From: CAJXII01 sp965242915
Lineage (GTDB): Bacteria > Campylobacterota > Campylobacteria > Campylobacterales > Arcobacteraceae
Direction: 5' to 3'
Assembly (NCBI GenBank): GCA_965242915.1
Contig: CBDETN010000008.1
Location: forward strand, 1 to 28,361
Length of the DNA: 28,361 nt
A model generated the notes under the pieces. The model was not told the origin of the DNA. It made no database searches and saw only the letters and a program-made list of their open reading frames with translations. Shown one piece after another: positions 16,612 through 24,342 of this stretch. A program made the translations under genes and the position numbers. Each line of letters starts with the position of its first letter. The stretch's first letter is position 1.

Positions 16612-17766
16612 CCAAAATTTAAATCTGAAGTGCAATTTTTAAAAATAAAAAAATAAAAATTGTAATGTTGGACTTGAAGAGGTTAAATGTTAAAATCTTT
16701 CTTCAATTCTAACCACAGAATATAAGGAAGTAAAGATTGAAATATAAACATTTAACCCAAGAAGAAAGGTATCATATTGCAGCTTTAAAAAAGGCAAATT
16801 TTAATCAAAGATTTATAGCAAATGAACTAAAGGTAAGTGAATCTACAATTAGTAGGGAACTAAAAAGAAATAGCAGTAGCCAAAAACAAAGTTATAGTGC
16901 TATAAATGCTCATAAAGTTTCAGTAACAAGACGAATATATGCCTCAAAAAAGTCTAATTTAAAGATAGATATAAAATTGAAAAATATTATTAGAAAATAT
17001 ATAATAAAAGATTGGTCACCAGAGCAAATAGATAAACGATTAAAAGAGGTTAATCTTGCAGATATATCCTATGTAAGTATTTACCTATTTATAGAACAAG
17101 ATAAACACAAAGGCGGGGATTTATATACTCATCTTAGATTTCACCATACAGGACATAGAAGAGCCAAGTATGGAGCTAAACATAAGGGTAGGATTAAAGA
17201 TAGAATCTCTATATCACAAAGAGAGCAGATAGTAGATGATAAAAGTAGAGTTGGGGATTGGGAGATAGATACAATAGTAGGAGCAGGTAAACAAGGTACA
17301 ATTACAACAGTAGTTGAAAGAGTAACATCGTTAGTAAGAATTTCAATCCCTACAACTAAAAAAGCAATTGATATTGAAAATGAAACAATAAGAATTTTAA
17401 AACCATTAAAAGATAAAATTTTTACAATTACATCTGATAATTGATTAGAATTTACAAATCATCAAAATATATCAAAAGCTTTAGATTATGACCATTATTT
17501 TTGTCATCCATATTCTTCTTGGGAAAGAGGTTTAAATGAGTACACAAATGGACTTATAAGAGAGTATATCCCTAAAGGAACCAGCTTTGAAAATATAACA
17601 ATTGAGTATATAAAAATGATTGAAGATAAATTAAATAATAGACCAAGAAAAGCTTTAAATTGGAAAACTCCAAATGAAGTCTTTTATGGTCTTGAAATGG
17701 CAGCTTAAGGTAAAAATTGGTATGATTTTTTTAATTTAAAAATTGCACTTCAGATTTAAATTTTGG
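16612..17766 (+). mobile_element. IS30-type insertion sequence
   Basis: Inverted repeats of 32 bases lie at 16612-16643 and 17735-17766, containing AAATCTGAAGTGCAATTTTT. The transposase gene fills the inside. Flanking bases (TTT left, TTA right) leave at most a 2-bp duplication, which IS30-family elements can have, but the exact boundary is uncertain. The right repeat ends on the base before the stop codon of the MotB-like gene (17767). Confidence 0.88.
16737..17708 (+). pseudogene. IS30-family transposase with an in-frame TGA
   Basis: The protein has the IS30 N-terminal helix-turn-helix (LTQEERYHIAALKKANFNQ, ELKVSESTISRELKRN), WSPEQIDKRL, and the catalytic core: GDWEIDTIVG (first Asp), TITSDN (second Asp) and SSWERGLNEYTNGLIREY (Glu). 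At 17442-17444 a TGA replaces the expected GGA in the universal TSDNG(L/G)EF motif, and the frame continues cleanly after it to the TAA at 17706-17708. The full product would be 323 residues. The start is a TTG with AAGGAAG upstream. A single G-to-T change inactivated it. Confidence 0.9.
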
Positions 17767-18879
17767 TTATTTTAAAATATTTTCTATTTCTTTTATAGCC
17801 TCTTCATTTTTAAGATTAAATTTAATCTCAATTCTTCTTGATTCATCTTTATTTTCAACTCCATTTTCATCAAAAATAGGATCTAAAAAAGAACGACCAG
17901 AAGCAACTAATAACTTTTTTAAATTATCTTTCTTTTTAAAATCTAGAGATAAAAGAAAATCCATCACAGAATAAGCTCTTTTTTGCGAAAGTTCTAAGTT
18001 ATAAAGATAAGTACCAACTGAATTTGCATGACCTTCAATTGTCACTTTATCAATATGTTTATTTATATTTTTATTCTCTAAAATAGTGTTAAAATAATCA
18101 TAAACTGCATTTTTTAAATCAACTTTTGAACTCTCTTTTAATTTATATTCTCCTTCATCAAATAAAATATTTGATGAAAGCCTAATAGCTCCATTTTTAG
18201 GGTCTATTTTCATATTTTTACCAAGTTTTTCTTTTAATAAACTTATAACTTTTATTTTAATTCCAGTTAAATTTTTTATTATAGATTTTGTTGATTCTAA
18301 GTTTTTTAATAATATATTGTGTTTATATTGTGTTGATTTAAGTTTTGTTTCTAAAAGTTTAAGTTCATCATCAAGTAAAGAATTTTTATCTTTAAAAGAT
18401 AAAATAAGTTTTTCTTTTAATAAAACATCTTCTAACAACTTATCTAGTTTTGTATCTTTATATATCACACTATTTTTAAGCTTCTCATAATCAAGTGATA
18501 ATTTATCATTTTTAGATTTTAAATTTTCTAGTTTTTCTTTAGATTTTAATTTTAATTCTTCGCTTTTAAGTAAGTTTTCTTTTAAAGTAATTTTTGAATT
18601 TTCTAGCTCTTTTTTTATTTTTTCTAATATCTCATATTGATACTTTAAATCAAGTATCGTATTTTGAATTTTTAGTTCTTTTCGTGATAACTCTTTTTTA
18701 TTATTTTCTAAAGCAATTTTTTCTTTTTTTAAAGTCTGTTCTAAAATCTTAGATTCATTTTGCAATAAAGAGTATTTAGCAATAATTGAGCCAATTAAAA
18801 GTATAAAAACAAACAACAAACCAGCCATTAAATCTGCATATGAAATCCAAAAGTTATTATTACTATCTTGATTATCCAT
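17767..18879 (-). CDS. OmpA/MotB-domain stator-like protein with long coiled coil
   Basis: The 370-residue protein has a short cytoplasmic N-terminus, a membrane helix with the proton-carrier Asp16 in WISYADLMAGLLFVF, a very long Lys/Glu/Leu-rich coiled coil (about 40-215), and a C-terminal OmpA-like peptidoglycan-binding domain (about 225-365). That domain shows ILFDEGEYKL, TIEGHANSVGTYLYNLELSQ-KRAYSV and DESRRIEIKF. This is the MotB/ZorB/PomB layout: the protein forms the peptidoglycan-anchored part of an ion-driven 5:2 motor with the MotA-like partner encoded 5 bases upstream. No flagellar gene is near. The coiled coil is much longer than in MotB or typical ZorB. The stop codon touches the end of the IS30 element, so any third gene of the operon downstream would have been separated or lost. 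Function unknown. Confidence 0.85.
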   Translation of the reverse strand: MDNQDSNNNFWISYADLMAGLLFVFILLIGSIIAKYSLLQNESKILEQTLKKEKIALENNKKELSRKELKIQNTILDLKYQYEILEKIKKELENSKITLKENLLKSEELKLKSKEKLENLKSKNDKLSLDYEKLKNSVIYKDTKLDKLLEDVLLKEKLILSFKDKNSLLDDELKLLETKLKSTQYKHNILLKNLESTKSIIKNLTGIKIKVISLLKEKLGKNMKIDPKNGAIRLSSNILFDEGEYKLKESSKVDLKNAVYDYFNTILENKNINKHIDKVTIEGHANSVGTYLYNLELSQKRAYSVMDFLLSLDFKKKDNLKKLLVASGRSFLDPIFDENGVENKDESRRIEIKFNLKNEEAIKEIENILK

Positions 18880-18884
18880 ACTAT

Positions 18885-19952
18885 TTACTTCTGTATATTA
18901 TTATTGATTAAATCTTTTCCCAAGTTTTTTAAATCACTTGATACTAGTTCAAAAGATGATAATACTGTATATATTTCAGTTTTAATAGCTTTAGAATGAG
19001 AAGATTGTTCATTAAGTGAATTTGATAATAAGTCATTCGTTTTTGAGATAGAATCATGAAGTTTATCAAAATCTTCAAGAATTTTATTTTGTTTAATAGT
19101 TGAATCCTCAAATAGTTTTATTAGAGTCATGTAATTTTTTGTAACTCTTTGCTCTGACGTTCGATAATCATTATTTAATTTTTCTAATAAATTAATTTTT
19201 GATTTAGCAATTTCATCTAATTTAAAAATATATTCAGGAGTTATAACACTTTGAATTTTTTTAAAAATTTTTTCATTTTGATGTCTATAATCTAAAAGTG
19301 TTAAAATCTCAAGTTCTTCTTTATTCCATAAGGAATTTTTATATTGAATCTTAATCTCTTCAATCTCTTTTTGAATTTTTGTAAGACCTCTTTTTTCAAA
19401 AAATACCCACCATAAAGATAAAAAAATACCATATATTGAAGCATAAAAAGCTGTTCCTATACCACTAAGTAAGATACTAATTTCTTTTTCTAAGGCACTT
19501 TGAGATGCTACTGAAAAATCTGGCATTGAAATAGCAATAGCAGTAAAGGTTCCTAAGATACCAAGAGTTGGAAAAATTGAAGCTGCTACACTTGCAAAGT
19601 TATCATTTCTTATATTTTTTATATGAGTTTTAAAAAAAGAATCAATATTTCCATACGACTTTTTTTTGTTTGCAAAAGACAACTCATTTTCTAATAAATA
19701 TACATCAATTTCTTCTAGAACTTTATTCATATTATTTCTAAAATGAGAAAAAGAGTACCAAGCATTATGTGTTATAAAAAACATAAAAATAATTAATATT
19801 AAAAAAAGTATAACAAGGGAATAAGGTTCAACTTTTAAGGGGATTATATTTAAAAAACCAAGTATTGACAGACCAAATAGAACTAACGGAACAGATAATA
19901 ACATAAAAAATCTAGGGAATTGATAGATTTTTCTTTCAGATAAAACAATCAT
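18885..19952 (-). CDS. MotA/TolQ/ExbB-like proton-channel protein
   Basis: I start this gene at ATG 19952 (MIVLSERKIYQF), which has GGAG 7 bases upstream, instead of the TTG at 19964; this gives 355 residues. Two hydrophobic segments near the N-terminus (about 12-34 and 45-66) are followed by a cytoplasmic loop. The conserved MotA/TolQ/ExbB pair comes next: SVAASIFPTLGILGTFTAIA (about 124-143) and EISILLSGIGTAFYASIYG-IFLSLWW (about 159-187). A long helical, probably coiled-coil C-terminal tail follows (about 190-355), as in ZorA-type proteins, where the tail extends into the cytoplasm. It forms an operon with the MotB-like gene. The partner domains indicate ion flow turned into torque or force, but the process served is not evident. 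Confidence 0.85.
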   Translation of the reverse strand: MIVLSERKIYQFPRFFMLLSVPLVLFGLSILGFLNIIPLKVEPYSLVILFLILIIFMFFITHNAWYSFSHFRNNMNKVLEEIDVYLLENELSFANKKKSYGNIDSFFKTHIKNIRNDNFASVAASIFPTLGILGTFTAIAISMPDFSVASQSALEKEISILLSGIGTAFYASIYGIFLSLWWVFFEKRGLTKIQKEIEEIKIQYKNSLWNKEELEILTLLDYRHQNEKIFKKIQSVITPEYIFKLDEIAKSKINLLEKLNNDYRTSEQRVTKNYMTLIKLFEDSTIKQNKILEDFDKLHDSISKTNDLLSNSLNEQSSHSKAIKTEIYTVLSSFELVSSDLKNLGKDLINNNIQK

Positions 19953-19977
19953 AAAATACTCCAAAGTAAATATTTTT

Positions 19978-19983
19978 ATTATA
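19978..19983 (-). promoter_or_regulatory. -10 box of the MotA/MotB-like operon
   Basis: ATTATA on the plus strand reads TATAAT on the minus strand, 25 bases before the chosen ATG at 19952. The IS481 copy C ends at 20012, about 28 bases further upstream, so the -10 is preserved but the -35 side has been replaced by IS sequence. Confidence 0.5.
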
Positions 19984-20011
19984 TCATAAATAATTACTTC
20001 TAATTACTAAG

Positions 20012-21102
20012 TGTCAAGTTTCACCACGTTGTGCCATTTCAAAAGCAATATGTTGAAACACATCTGGTAAAATCTTAAATATTTCAGGTTTCGTTTGAAA
20101 CCAACTTTGAACTGCATCAAATGGAGTTCTTACTTTTAATTCTTTTTTTAAAGAACCATGTCTTCTATTGAAGTTGTAGTATATCAAAAATTTATTTAAA
20201 TCTTTTTTAACATCATCAATATTGTCATACTCTTCTGCTTTAATTGTAGCATTTTTAATAGTTCCGTTTACTCTTTCTGCCATTGCGTTAGTTTGAGGTG
20301 TGTATGGAGCTGTTAGCCTATGTTCTATCTCATCATCTTTACACTCTACATCAAACTTATGATTACCACTTACAAAACCTTTTCCTCTTGCCCATTTGTC
20401 TGTGAACTCTAATCCATTATCTGTTAAAATATGTGTTAAGTAAAATGGAAAAAATTCTTTACATTCTTTTAGAAAAGATACTGCATTTGCTGCTGTCTTA
20501 TTCTCATACACTTTATAGTAAAGTAGCCTTGTAGCCCTGTCTATTGCTACAAATAGGTAATATTTTTGCTTGTCAAACTTTGGTAAATAAGTTACATCTA
20601 TATGTAAATAACCAGGCTCATACTCTTTGAACTTTTTAGCTTTTTCTTTTTGCTCTTGTGGAACTCTGTTTATATCAAAGGCTTTTAAAGTGCGATAAGC
20701 ATTACTTCTATTTGCATTTGGAATAATATCAACGATTGTATCTGCTAAGTCATCTAACTCCATCCAAGTCATTGTTCTGACTACTTTAATTAACTCTTTT
20801 TCTAAAGGTGTTAGAGCATAATGGATTCTTTTTGGTCTTGAACTTTTATCATTTAAAAAATCTCTATTTTTATGCTTGGCGATAGTTTTAACATTCACAT
20901 TATAATTATTTGCTAATTCAACATTTGTTAAATTAGATTGTTGTATTATTTCTCTTACATGCTGGTTTGTTCTGGCATTAGAGTGATAGACTTGTGGCAT
21001 TTTTAAAATCCTTATTTGCTGTAAAGATTTTACAATTATGTTGTTAAGCTATCGCTTTCTTATTTATGTAACTAGGCAACCATAACGTGGTGAAACTGGA
21101 CA
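20012..21102 (-). mobile_element. IS481-type element, copy C (intact)
   Basis: It is 1091 bp with terminal repeats TGTCAAGTTTCACCACGTT and, reversed, AACGTGGTGAAACTGGACA. Flanks ACTAAG (left) and AGTAAG (right) resemble a 6-bp duplication with one mismatch. It separates the MotA/MotB-like operon from the nitroreductase gene. Confidence 0.95.
20014..21000 (-). CDS. IS481-type transposase (intact copy)
   Basis: The 328-residue protein has an N-terminal helix-turn-helix region (NLTNVELANNYNVNVKTIAKH), a linker, and an rve-type integrase core. The catalytic residues are Asp135 (YLHIDVTYLP), Asp194 (ILTDNGLEFT) and Glu242 (PQTNAMAERVNGTIK), followed by the typical NFNRRHGSL. No frameshift is present, in contrast to copies A and B, so this is the copy able to drive transposition of all three. 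The stop codon TGA lies inside the terminal inverted repeat, so gene and element end nearly coincide. Confidence 0.93.
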   Translation of the reverse strand: MPQVYHSNARTNQHVREIIQQSNLTNVELANNYNVNVKTIAKHKNRDFLNDKSSRPKRIHYALTPLEKELIKVVRTMTWMELDDLADTIVDIIPNANRSNAYRTLKAFDINRVPQEQKEKAKKFKEYEPGYLHIDVTYLPKFDKQKYYLFVAIDRATRLLYYKVYENKTAANAVSFLKECKEFFPFYLTHILTDNGLEFTDKWARGKGFVSGNHKFDVECKDDEIEHRLTAPYTPQTNAMAERVNGTIKNATIKAEEYDNIDDVKKDLNKFLIYYNFNRRHGSLKKELKVRTPFDAVQSWFQTKPEIFKILPDVFQHIAFEMAQRGET

Positions 21103-21136
21103 AGTAAGTGTATACTTTTTAGGTTACCTCTAATAT

Positions 21137-21159
21137 AAAAAAGAGGGGTTAAACCTCTT
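21137..21159 (-). terminator. Rho-independent terminator of the nitroreductase gene
   Basis: On the minus strand AAGAGG-TTTAACC-CCTCTT is followed directly by a run of T, 12 bases after the nitroreductase stop. The stem also has T-rich sequence on the other side and may work in both directions, shielding the gene from IS481 copy C. Confidence 0.8.
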
Positions 21160-21170
21160 CTTATATTTTT

Positions 21171-21800
21171 TTAATTTATAAATTCAACAATATCTTCAAG
21201 TTTTTCTCTTAATTGAGATGATTGTGGATTTATTCTATAGCCAAGAGGAAGAACTACTGATAATTGGTATTTAGTAGTATCAAGACCTAAGATTTTTTCA
21301 ACTTTTTCTTTCTCATAACCTTCAATAGGACAAGAGTCAATACCTTTTACAGCAGCAGCATTCATCATATTTCCTAAAGCAAGATATGTTTGTTTTGAAG
21401 TCCAAGAATAAACATTTGAATCAGTACTTAAAGTCTCTTTTAAATGATCTGCATATAAATTTAAATACATATCAAGTTTTTCTTGAGTCATTTCTCTTCT
21501 TTTAAATTTTCTCTCAACTATTCCAGATTCTGGTTTAACTGCATCAATAGCTGCTAAAATAATTACTAAAGAAGAACAAGTTGTAATTTGTGGTTGATTC
21601 CAACAAATAGGTTTTAGTTTTTCTTTTAAGTCTTCATTTGTAATAACTAAAAACTTCCAAGGTTCCATTCCAAAAGAAGAAGACGATTTTCTTCCTGCTT
21701 CAAGAATATAAGTTATATCTTCTTGAGAAATCTTTTTATTTTCATCAAATATTTTACAAGCATGTCTAAATGCTATTGCTTCTTCAAATTTTTTATCCAT
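21171..21800 (-). CDS. NfsB-like oxygen-insensitive nitroreductase (FMN, NAD(P)H)
   Basis: This cytoplasmic flavoenzyme reduces nitroaromatics and quinones with NAD(P)H and works as a homodimer. The 209-residue sequence shows the family's FMN-contacting regions: FRHACKIFD (11-19), SSSSFGMEPWKFLVI (38-52), NMMNAAAVKGIDSCPIEGYE (about 143-162) and VVLPLGYR (182-189). AAGGAT precedes the ATG. Its neighbour upstream is a decayed mdaB-like quinone reductase gene in the same direction, with an HxlR regulator divergent to both, a layout typical of a quinone/electrophile response. A terminator follows. The exact substrate cannot be read from sequence; related proteins include dihydropteridine and other nitro/quinone reductases. 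Confidence 0.88.
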   Translation of the reverse strand: MDKKFEEAIAFRHACKIFDENKKISQEDITYILEAGRKSSSSFGMEPWKFLVITNEDLKEKLKPICWNQPQITTCSSLVIILAAIDAVKPESGIVERKFKRREMTQEKLDMYLNLYADHLKETLSTDSNVYSWTSKQTYLALGNMMNAAAVKGIDSCPIEGYEKEKVEKILGLDTTKYQLSVVLPLGYRINPQSSQLREKLEDIVEFIN

Positions 21801-21825
21801 AATTTATCCTTTAAAATTTTTAATT

Positions 21826-22133
21826 TTAACATCCATATCTTTTAGAAGCATCTTTACTGCTTTTTCCATCACTTTGATATAGTACATCTTGTAAAAACAC
21901 TTTATCAATATATTTTTTTGTAAGCCAAGGTACACCCATCCAATAAAATGAGCTCATTTAAACTTTTGAGCTTCTTCTATATTATAATCACTTTCAACTA
22001 TTGAATTCTTTACATTATAACCATTCTTTGTAAAAAAATTATTTACAGTGTCTATAAAGTTTTTAGTAAGTTCCCCTTCGGTCACTACATCATATTTATG
22101 ATGCCCATTTATAATTAATACATTTTTCATCAT
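21826..22133 (-). pseudogene. MdaB-like NAD(P)H-quinone reductase, internally deleted
   Basis: The start reads MMKNVLIINGHHKYDVVTEG and ELTKNFIDTVNNFF, the flavodoxin-like N-terminus of MdaB/NQO-type reductases. A frameshift near 22030 leads to NGYNVKNSIVESDYNIEEAQ, then KFK-TGA-AHFI where a Trp codon (TGG) is normal (KWADFI). A short deletion removes the phosphate-side segment (IFQxPV), after which YWMGVPWLTKKYIDKVF is read in another frame, followed by VLYQSDGKSSKDASKRYGC and a stop. The last roughly 80-90 residues are missing. It would have been co-transcribed with the nitroreductase. Confidence 0.8.
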
Positions 22134-22161
22134 ATTCTCTCTTTCTATAAAGATTTTGAAA

Positions 22162-22167
22162 ATTATA
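22162..22167 (-). promoter_or_regulatory. -10 box for the mdaB remnant/nitroreductase unit
   Basis: ATTATA here is TATAAT on the minus strand, 28 bases before the mdaB remnant start. It faces away from the HxlR promoter across the palindrome at 22191-22212. With mdaB dead it may still serve the nitroreductase. Confidence 0.45.
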
Positions 22168-22190
22168 TTGATAATTAACTTAAATTATCC

Positions 22191-22212
22191 TTACTTTACT
22201 TTAGGTAAGTAA
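22191..22212. promoter_or_regulatory. Candidate HxlR operator (palindrome)
   Basis: TTACTT-tactttaggt-AAGTAA is an imperfect 22-base palindrome centred between the two divergent promoters, about where the -35 regions would be. HxlR-family dimers bind such inverted repeats in the intergenic region next to their own gene. An additional internal TTTAC/GGTAA match strengthens the symmetry. Confidence 0.5.
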
Positions 22213-22234
22213 TAGAAATAAATCTATTTTATGC

Positions 22235-22240
22235 TATAAT
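22235..22240 (+). promoter_or_regulatory. -10 box of the HxlR regulator gene
   Basis: TATAAT (in ATGCTATAAT) lies 22 bases before the start codon and 22 bases after the candidate operator, so a bound regulator would cover the -35 side. Confidence 0.5.
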
Positions 22241-22261
22241 TATATTTTAATAAGGTAAATA

Positions 22262-22636
22262 ATGTATTATATAAATAATAAAGAGTATACATGTTCAGTA
22301 TCAGTAACTTTAGATATATTTAATGATAGATGGAAATTAGCAGTAATTTGGCATTTATTAGATGGAGATAAAAGATTTAAAGAGTTACATGAAGTAATAA
22401 GTGAAATCACACAAAAAACATTAACTATAAAACTAAAAGAGTTAGAAGAAAAAAATATTATAAATCGTGAAGTATTTGCACAGGTTCCTCCAAAAGTAGT
22501 ATATTCTTTGACCCAAACTGGTGAAAAATTAAAACCTGTTTTAGATGAGATGTACAAATGGGGAATTAGTTATGTTAAAACTTATGGAAAACTAGATGAA
22601 AATAATACCTGTGACCAAAGTATTAATAAAAATTAA
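22262..22636 (+). CDS. HxlR-family transcriptional regulator
   Basis: The 124-residue protein is a single winged-helix domain of the HxlR (DUF24) family. Diagnostic parts are CSVSVTLDIFNDRWKLAVIWHLL, KRFKEL, SEITQKTLTIKLKELEEKNI and VPPKVVYSLTQTGEKLKPVL, ending in YKWG. Cys11 sits where HxlR members such as YodB and HypR carry the redox- or quinone-sensing cysteine. The gene is divergent from mdaB remnant/nitroreductase and its stop overlaps the start of the AEC transporter (TAATG). The likely role is sensing electrophiles or disulfide stress and controlling both units; that is inference from family and layout. Confidence 0.9.
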   Translation: MYYINNKEYTCSVSVTLDIFNDRWKLAVIWHLLDGDKRFKELHEVISEITQKTLTIKLKELEEKNIINREVFAQVPPKVVYSLTQTGEKLKPVLDEMYKWGISYVKTYGKLDENNTCDQSINKN

Positions 22637-23535
22637 TGGAACATTTTACACTCATTGCAATTTCAATAATTGTAGGATATATATTACAAAAATTTAATAT
22701 TTTTCCAAAAGAGACTTCAAATATATTAAATAAATTTATTATATACATATCTTTACCAGCAATGATTCTTTTACAAGTTCCAAAACTAACATTTTCTTTA
22801 GAAGTACTAATTCCAACTTTTATAGCATGGATAGTTATGTTTTTAAGTGCCCTACTTGTTCTTGGTTTTTCCAAAATATTTAATTGGTCAAAAGAAATTA
22901 CTGGAAGTTTATTATTAGTTTCTGTTTTAACAAATAGTTCGATTATGGGAATTCCTATTATAAATGCATACTTAGGTGAAGAAGCTTTGCCTTATGTTCT
23001 AATTTATGACCAACTTGGTACTTTTTTAGCACTTGCAACTTATAGTACATTTATAACTGCGTACTACTCAATAAATAGTAATATAAGCTCAAGAGTAATA
23101 ATTATAAAAATAATAACCTTTCCTTCCTTTTTAGCATTAATCCTTGCTCTATTTTTAATAGGGCAAACTTTTCCTATAATTATTAGCAATAGCCTTACCA
23201 CTTTTGCAAATACACTTGTACCAATTGCTCTTGTTGCAGTTGGCTTACAACTACAATTTAAAATACCAAATGATGATATAAAACCTTTAAGTATTGCTCT
23301 TCTTATTAAACTAGTACTAGCACCCTTTATTGCATATGCTATTTGTATTTTCTTTTCTTGGAATAACTTAGCAGGGCAAGTATCTATTTTTGAAGCAGGA
23401 ATGGCTCCACTGATTACAGCAGGAGCGATGGCTTCAATGGCTGGACTTGCTCCAAGGTTAAGCACTGCAATTGTAGGATATGGAATTATTCTATCATTTA
23501 TCACAACTGCGATATTATTTAAACTTATAATCTAA
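22636..23535 (+). CDS. AEC-family transporter (auxin efflux carrier type)
   Basis: The 299-residue integral membrane protein has about ten hydrophobic segments in two halves. The first half includes LNKFIIYISLPAMILLQVPK and VSVLTNSSIMGIPIINAYLG; the second includes LTTFANTLVPIALVAVGLQL and LAPFIAYAI plus FEAGMAPLITAGAMASMAGL. These N-T-S/G-x-P and broken-helix motifs are typical of the AEC family, which exports or imports small organic acids such as malate. Its ATG shares the A of the regulator's TAA stop, so translation is coupled to the HxlR gene, an unusual pairing that suggests export of the compound sensed by the regulator. Substrate unknown. Confidence 0.88.
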   Translation: MEHFTLIAISIIVGYILQKFNIFPKETSNILNKFIIYISLPAMILLQVPKLTFSLEVLIPTFIAWIVMFLSALLVLGFSKIFNWSKEITGSLLLVSVLTNSSIMGIPIINAYLGEEALPYVLIYDQLGTFLALATYSTFITAYYSINSNISSRVIIIKIITFPSFLALILALFLIGQTFPIIISNSLTTFANTLVPIALVAVGLQLQFKIPNDDIKPLSIALLIKLVLAPFIAYAICIFFSWNNLAGQVSIFEAGMAPLITAGAMASMAGLAPRLSTAIVGYGIILSFITTAILFKLII

Positions 23536-23582
23536 AAGTATGTTTATATAAAATTCTACACATTTTCTAAACAATAAACTTG

Positions 23583-23588
23583 TATAAT
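23583..23588 (+). promoter_or_regulatory. -10 box of the DsbC-like gene
   Basis: TATAAT (in TTGTATAATATT) lies 28 bases before the start codon at 23617; AGGGAT gives the Shine-Dalgarno. No -35 box is clear. Confidence 0.5.
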
Positions 23589-23616
23589 ATTATTAAATTT
23601 ATTATTAGGGATAAAA

Positions 23617-24342
23617 ATGTTTAAAATTACAAAGAGTATTTTACTTTTACTTGCTCTGGTTTCAAGTGTAAGTGCACTAGAAAAACTATCACCAAATGAA
23701 ATAAAAAGTATACAAGAACTTCAACTTTTACAAAGAGCAAAAGTAACTGTAAAACAAGGCTATGATACAGGAAGTTTATATCTTCTTAAAATATTAGTTC
23801 AAGGTAGAAATGATAAAATATTTCTTACAAGAGATAAAAAATATTTAATTACAGGGGATGTAATTAGTACAAAAGATGGTCAACCTTTAGATGTACCAGC
23901 AGATTTATCAAATTCAATAGGAAAAGAAGCTTTTACATTTGGTACAGGAAAAGATGAGTACATTTTATTTACAGATCCAGAGTGTCCATATTGTGAAAAA
24001 TTTGAAAAACACTTTCCAAAAATTTCTAATAAAGTAAAAATTAGAATATTTTATTTTCCTTTAGATTTTCACAAAAATGCAAAAGCTATCTCTCTTTATG
24101 TTATGAGTCAAAAAACACAAGAAGCTAAAGTAAATGCAATGTTACATACAGATAAAGATACTGCCGCATTTAAATATAAAAAATATAAAAAAGGTGAATT
24201 AGAGAAATTAGAAAAACACTTAAATATTCAACTTGAAGTTGCAAAAGAGTTAGGAATTAGAGGTACACCATCTGTTTATGATAAAGATGGAAATAAAATA
24301 GTTTGGTCTGATATGTTAAAAAAGTATGGTGTTAATCCATAA
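23617..24342 (+). CDS. DsbC/DsbG-like periplasmic thiol-disulfide protein
   Basis: The 241-residue protein has a cleavable signal peptide (MFKITKSILLLLALVSSVSA, cut after residue 20). A small N-terminal domain follows (about 21-105, with a dimerisation-type pattern ending DGQPLDVP). The C-terminal thioredoxin fold has active site Cys123-Pro-Tyr-Cys126 in FTDPECPYCEKFEKHFPK and cis-proline Pro218 in IRGTPSVYDKDG. CPYC plus the N-terminal extension suggests a disulfide isomerase/reductase of the DsbC/DsbG type acting in the periplasm. It stands alone with its own promoter. No DsbD-type reductant is seen in the window. Confidence 0.87.
   Translation: MFKITKSILLLLALVSSVSALEKLSPNEIKSIQELQLLQRAKVTVKQGYDTGSLYLLKILVQGRNDKIFLTRDKKYLITGDVISTKDGQPLDVPADLSNSIGKEAFTFGTGKDEYILFTDPECPYCEKFEKHFPKISNKVKIRIFYFPLDFHKNAKAISLYVMSQKTQEAKVNAMLHTDKDTAAFKYKKYKKGELEKLEKHLNIQLEVAKELGIRGTPSVYDKDGNKIVWSDMLKKYGVNP

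Noticed and set aside
17767..19952. Firm call of a Zorya defence system
   Set aside because: Only a ZorA/ZorB-like pair is present. No ZorC, ZorD or ZorE gene is visible in the window, and similar MotA/OmpA pairs exist outside Zorya.
22267..22874. Antisense frames over hxlR and the start of the AEC gene
   Set aside because: Both are shadows of well-supported sense genes and lack ribosome-binding sites.
23064..23504. 146-codon antisense frame within the AEC transporter
   Set aside because: Its composition mirrors the transporter codons on the other strand; the sense frame has clear family motifs.
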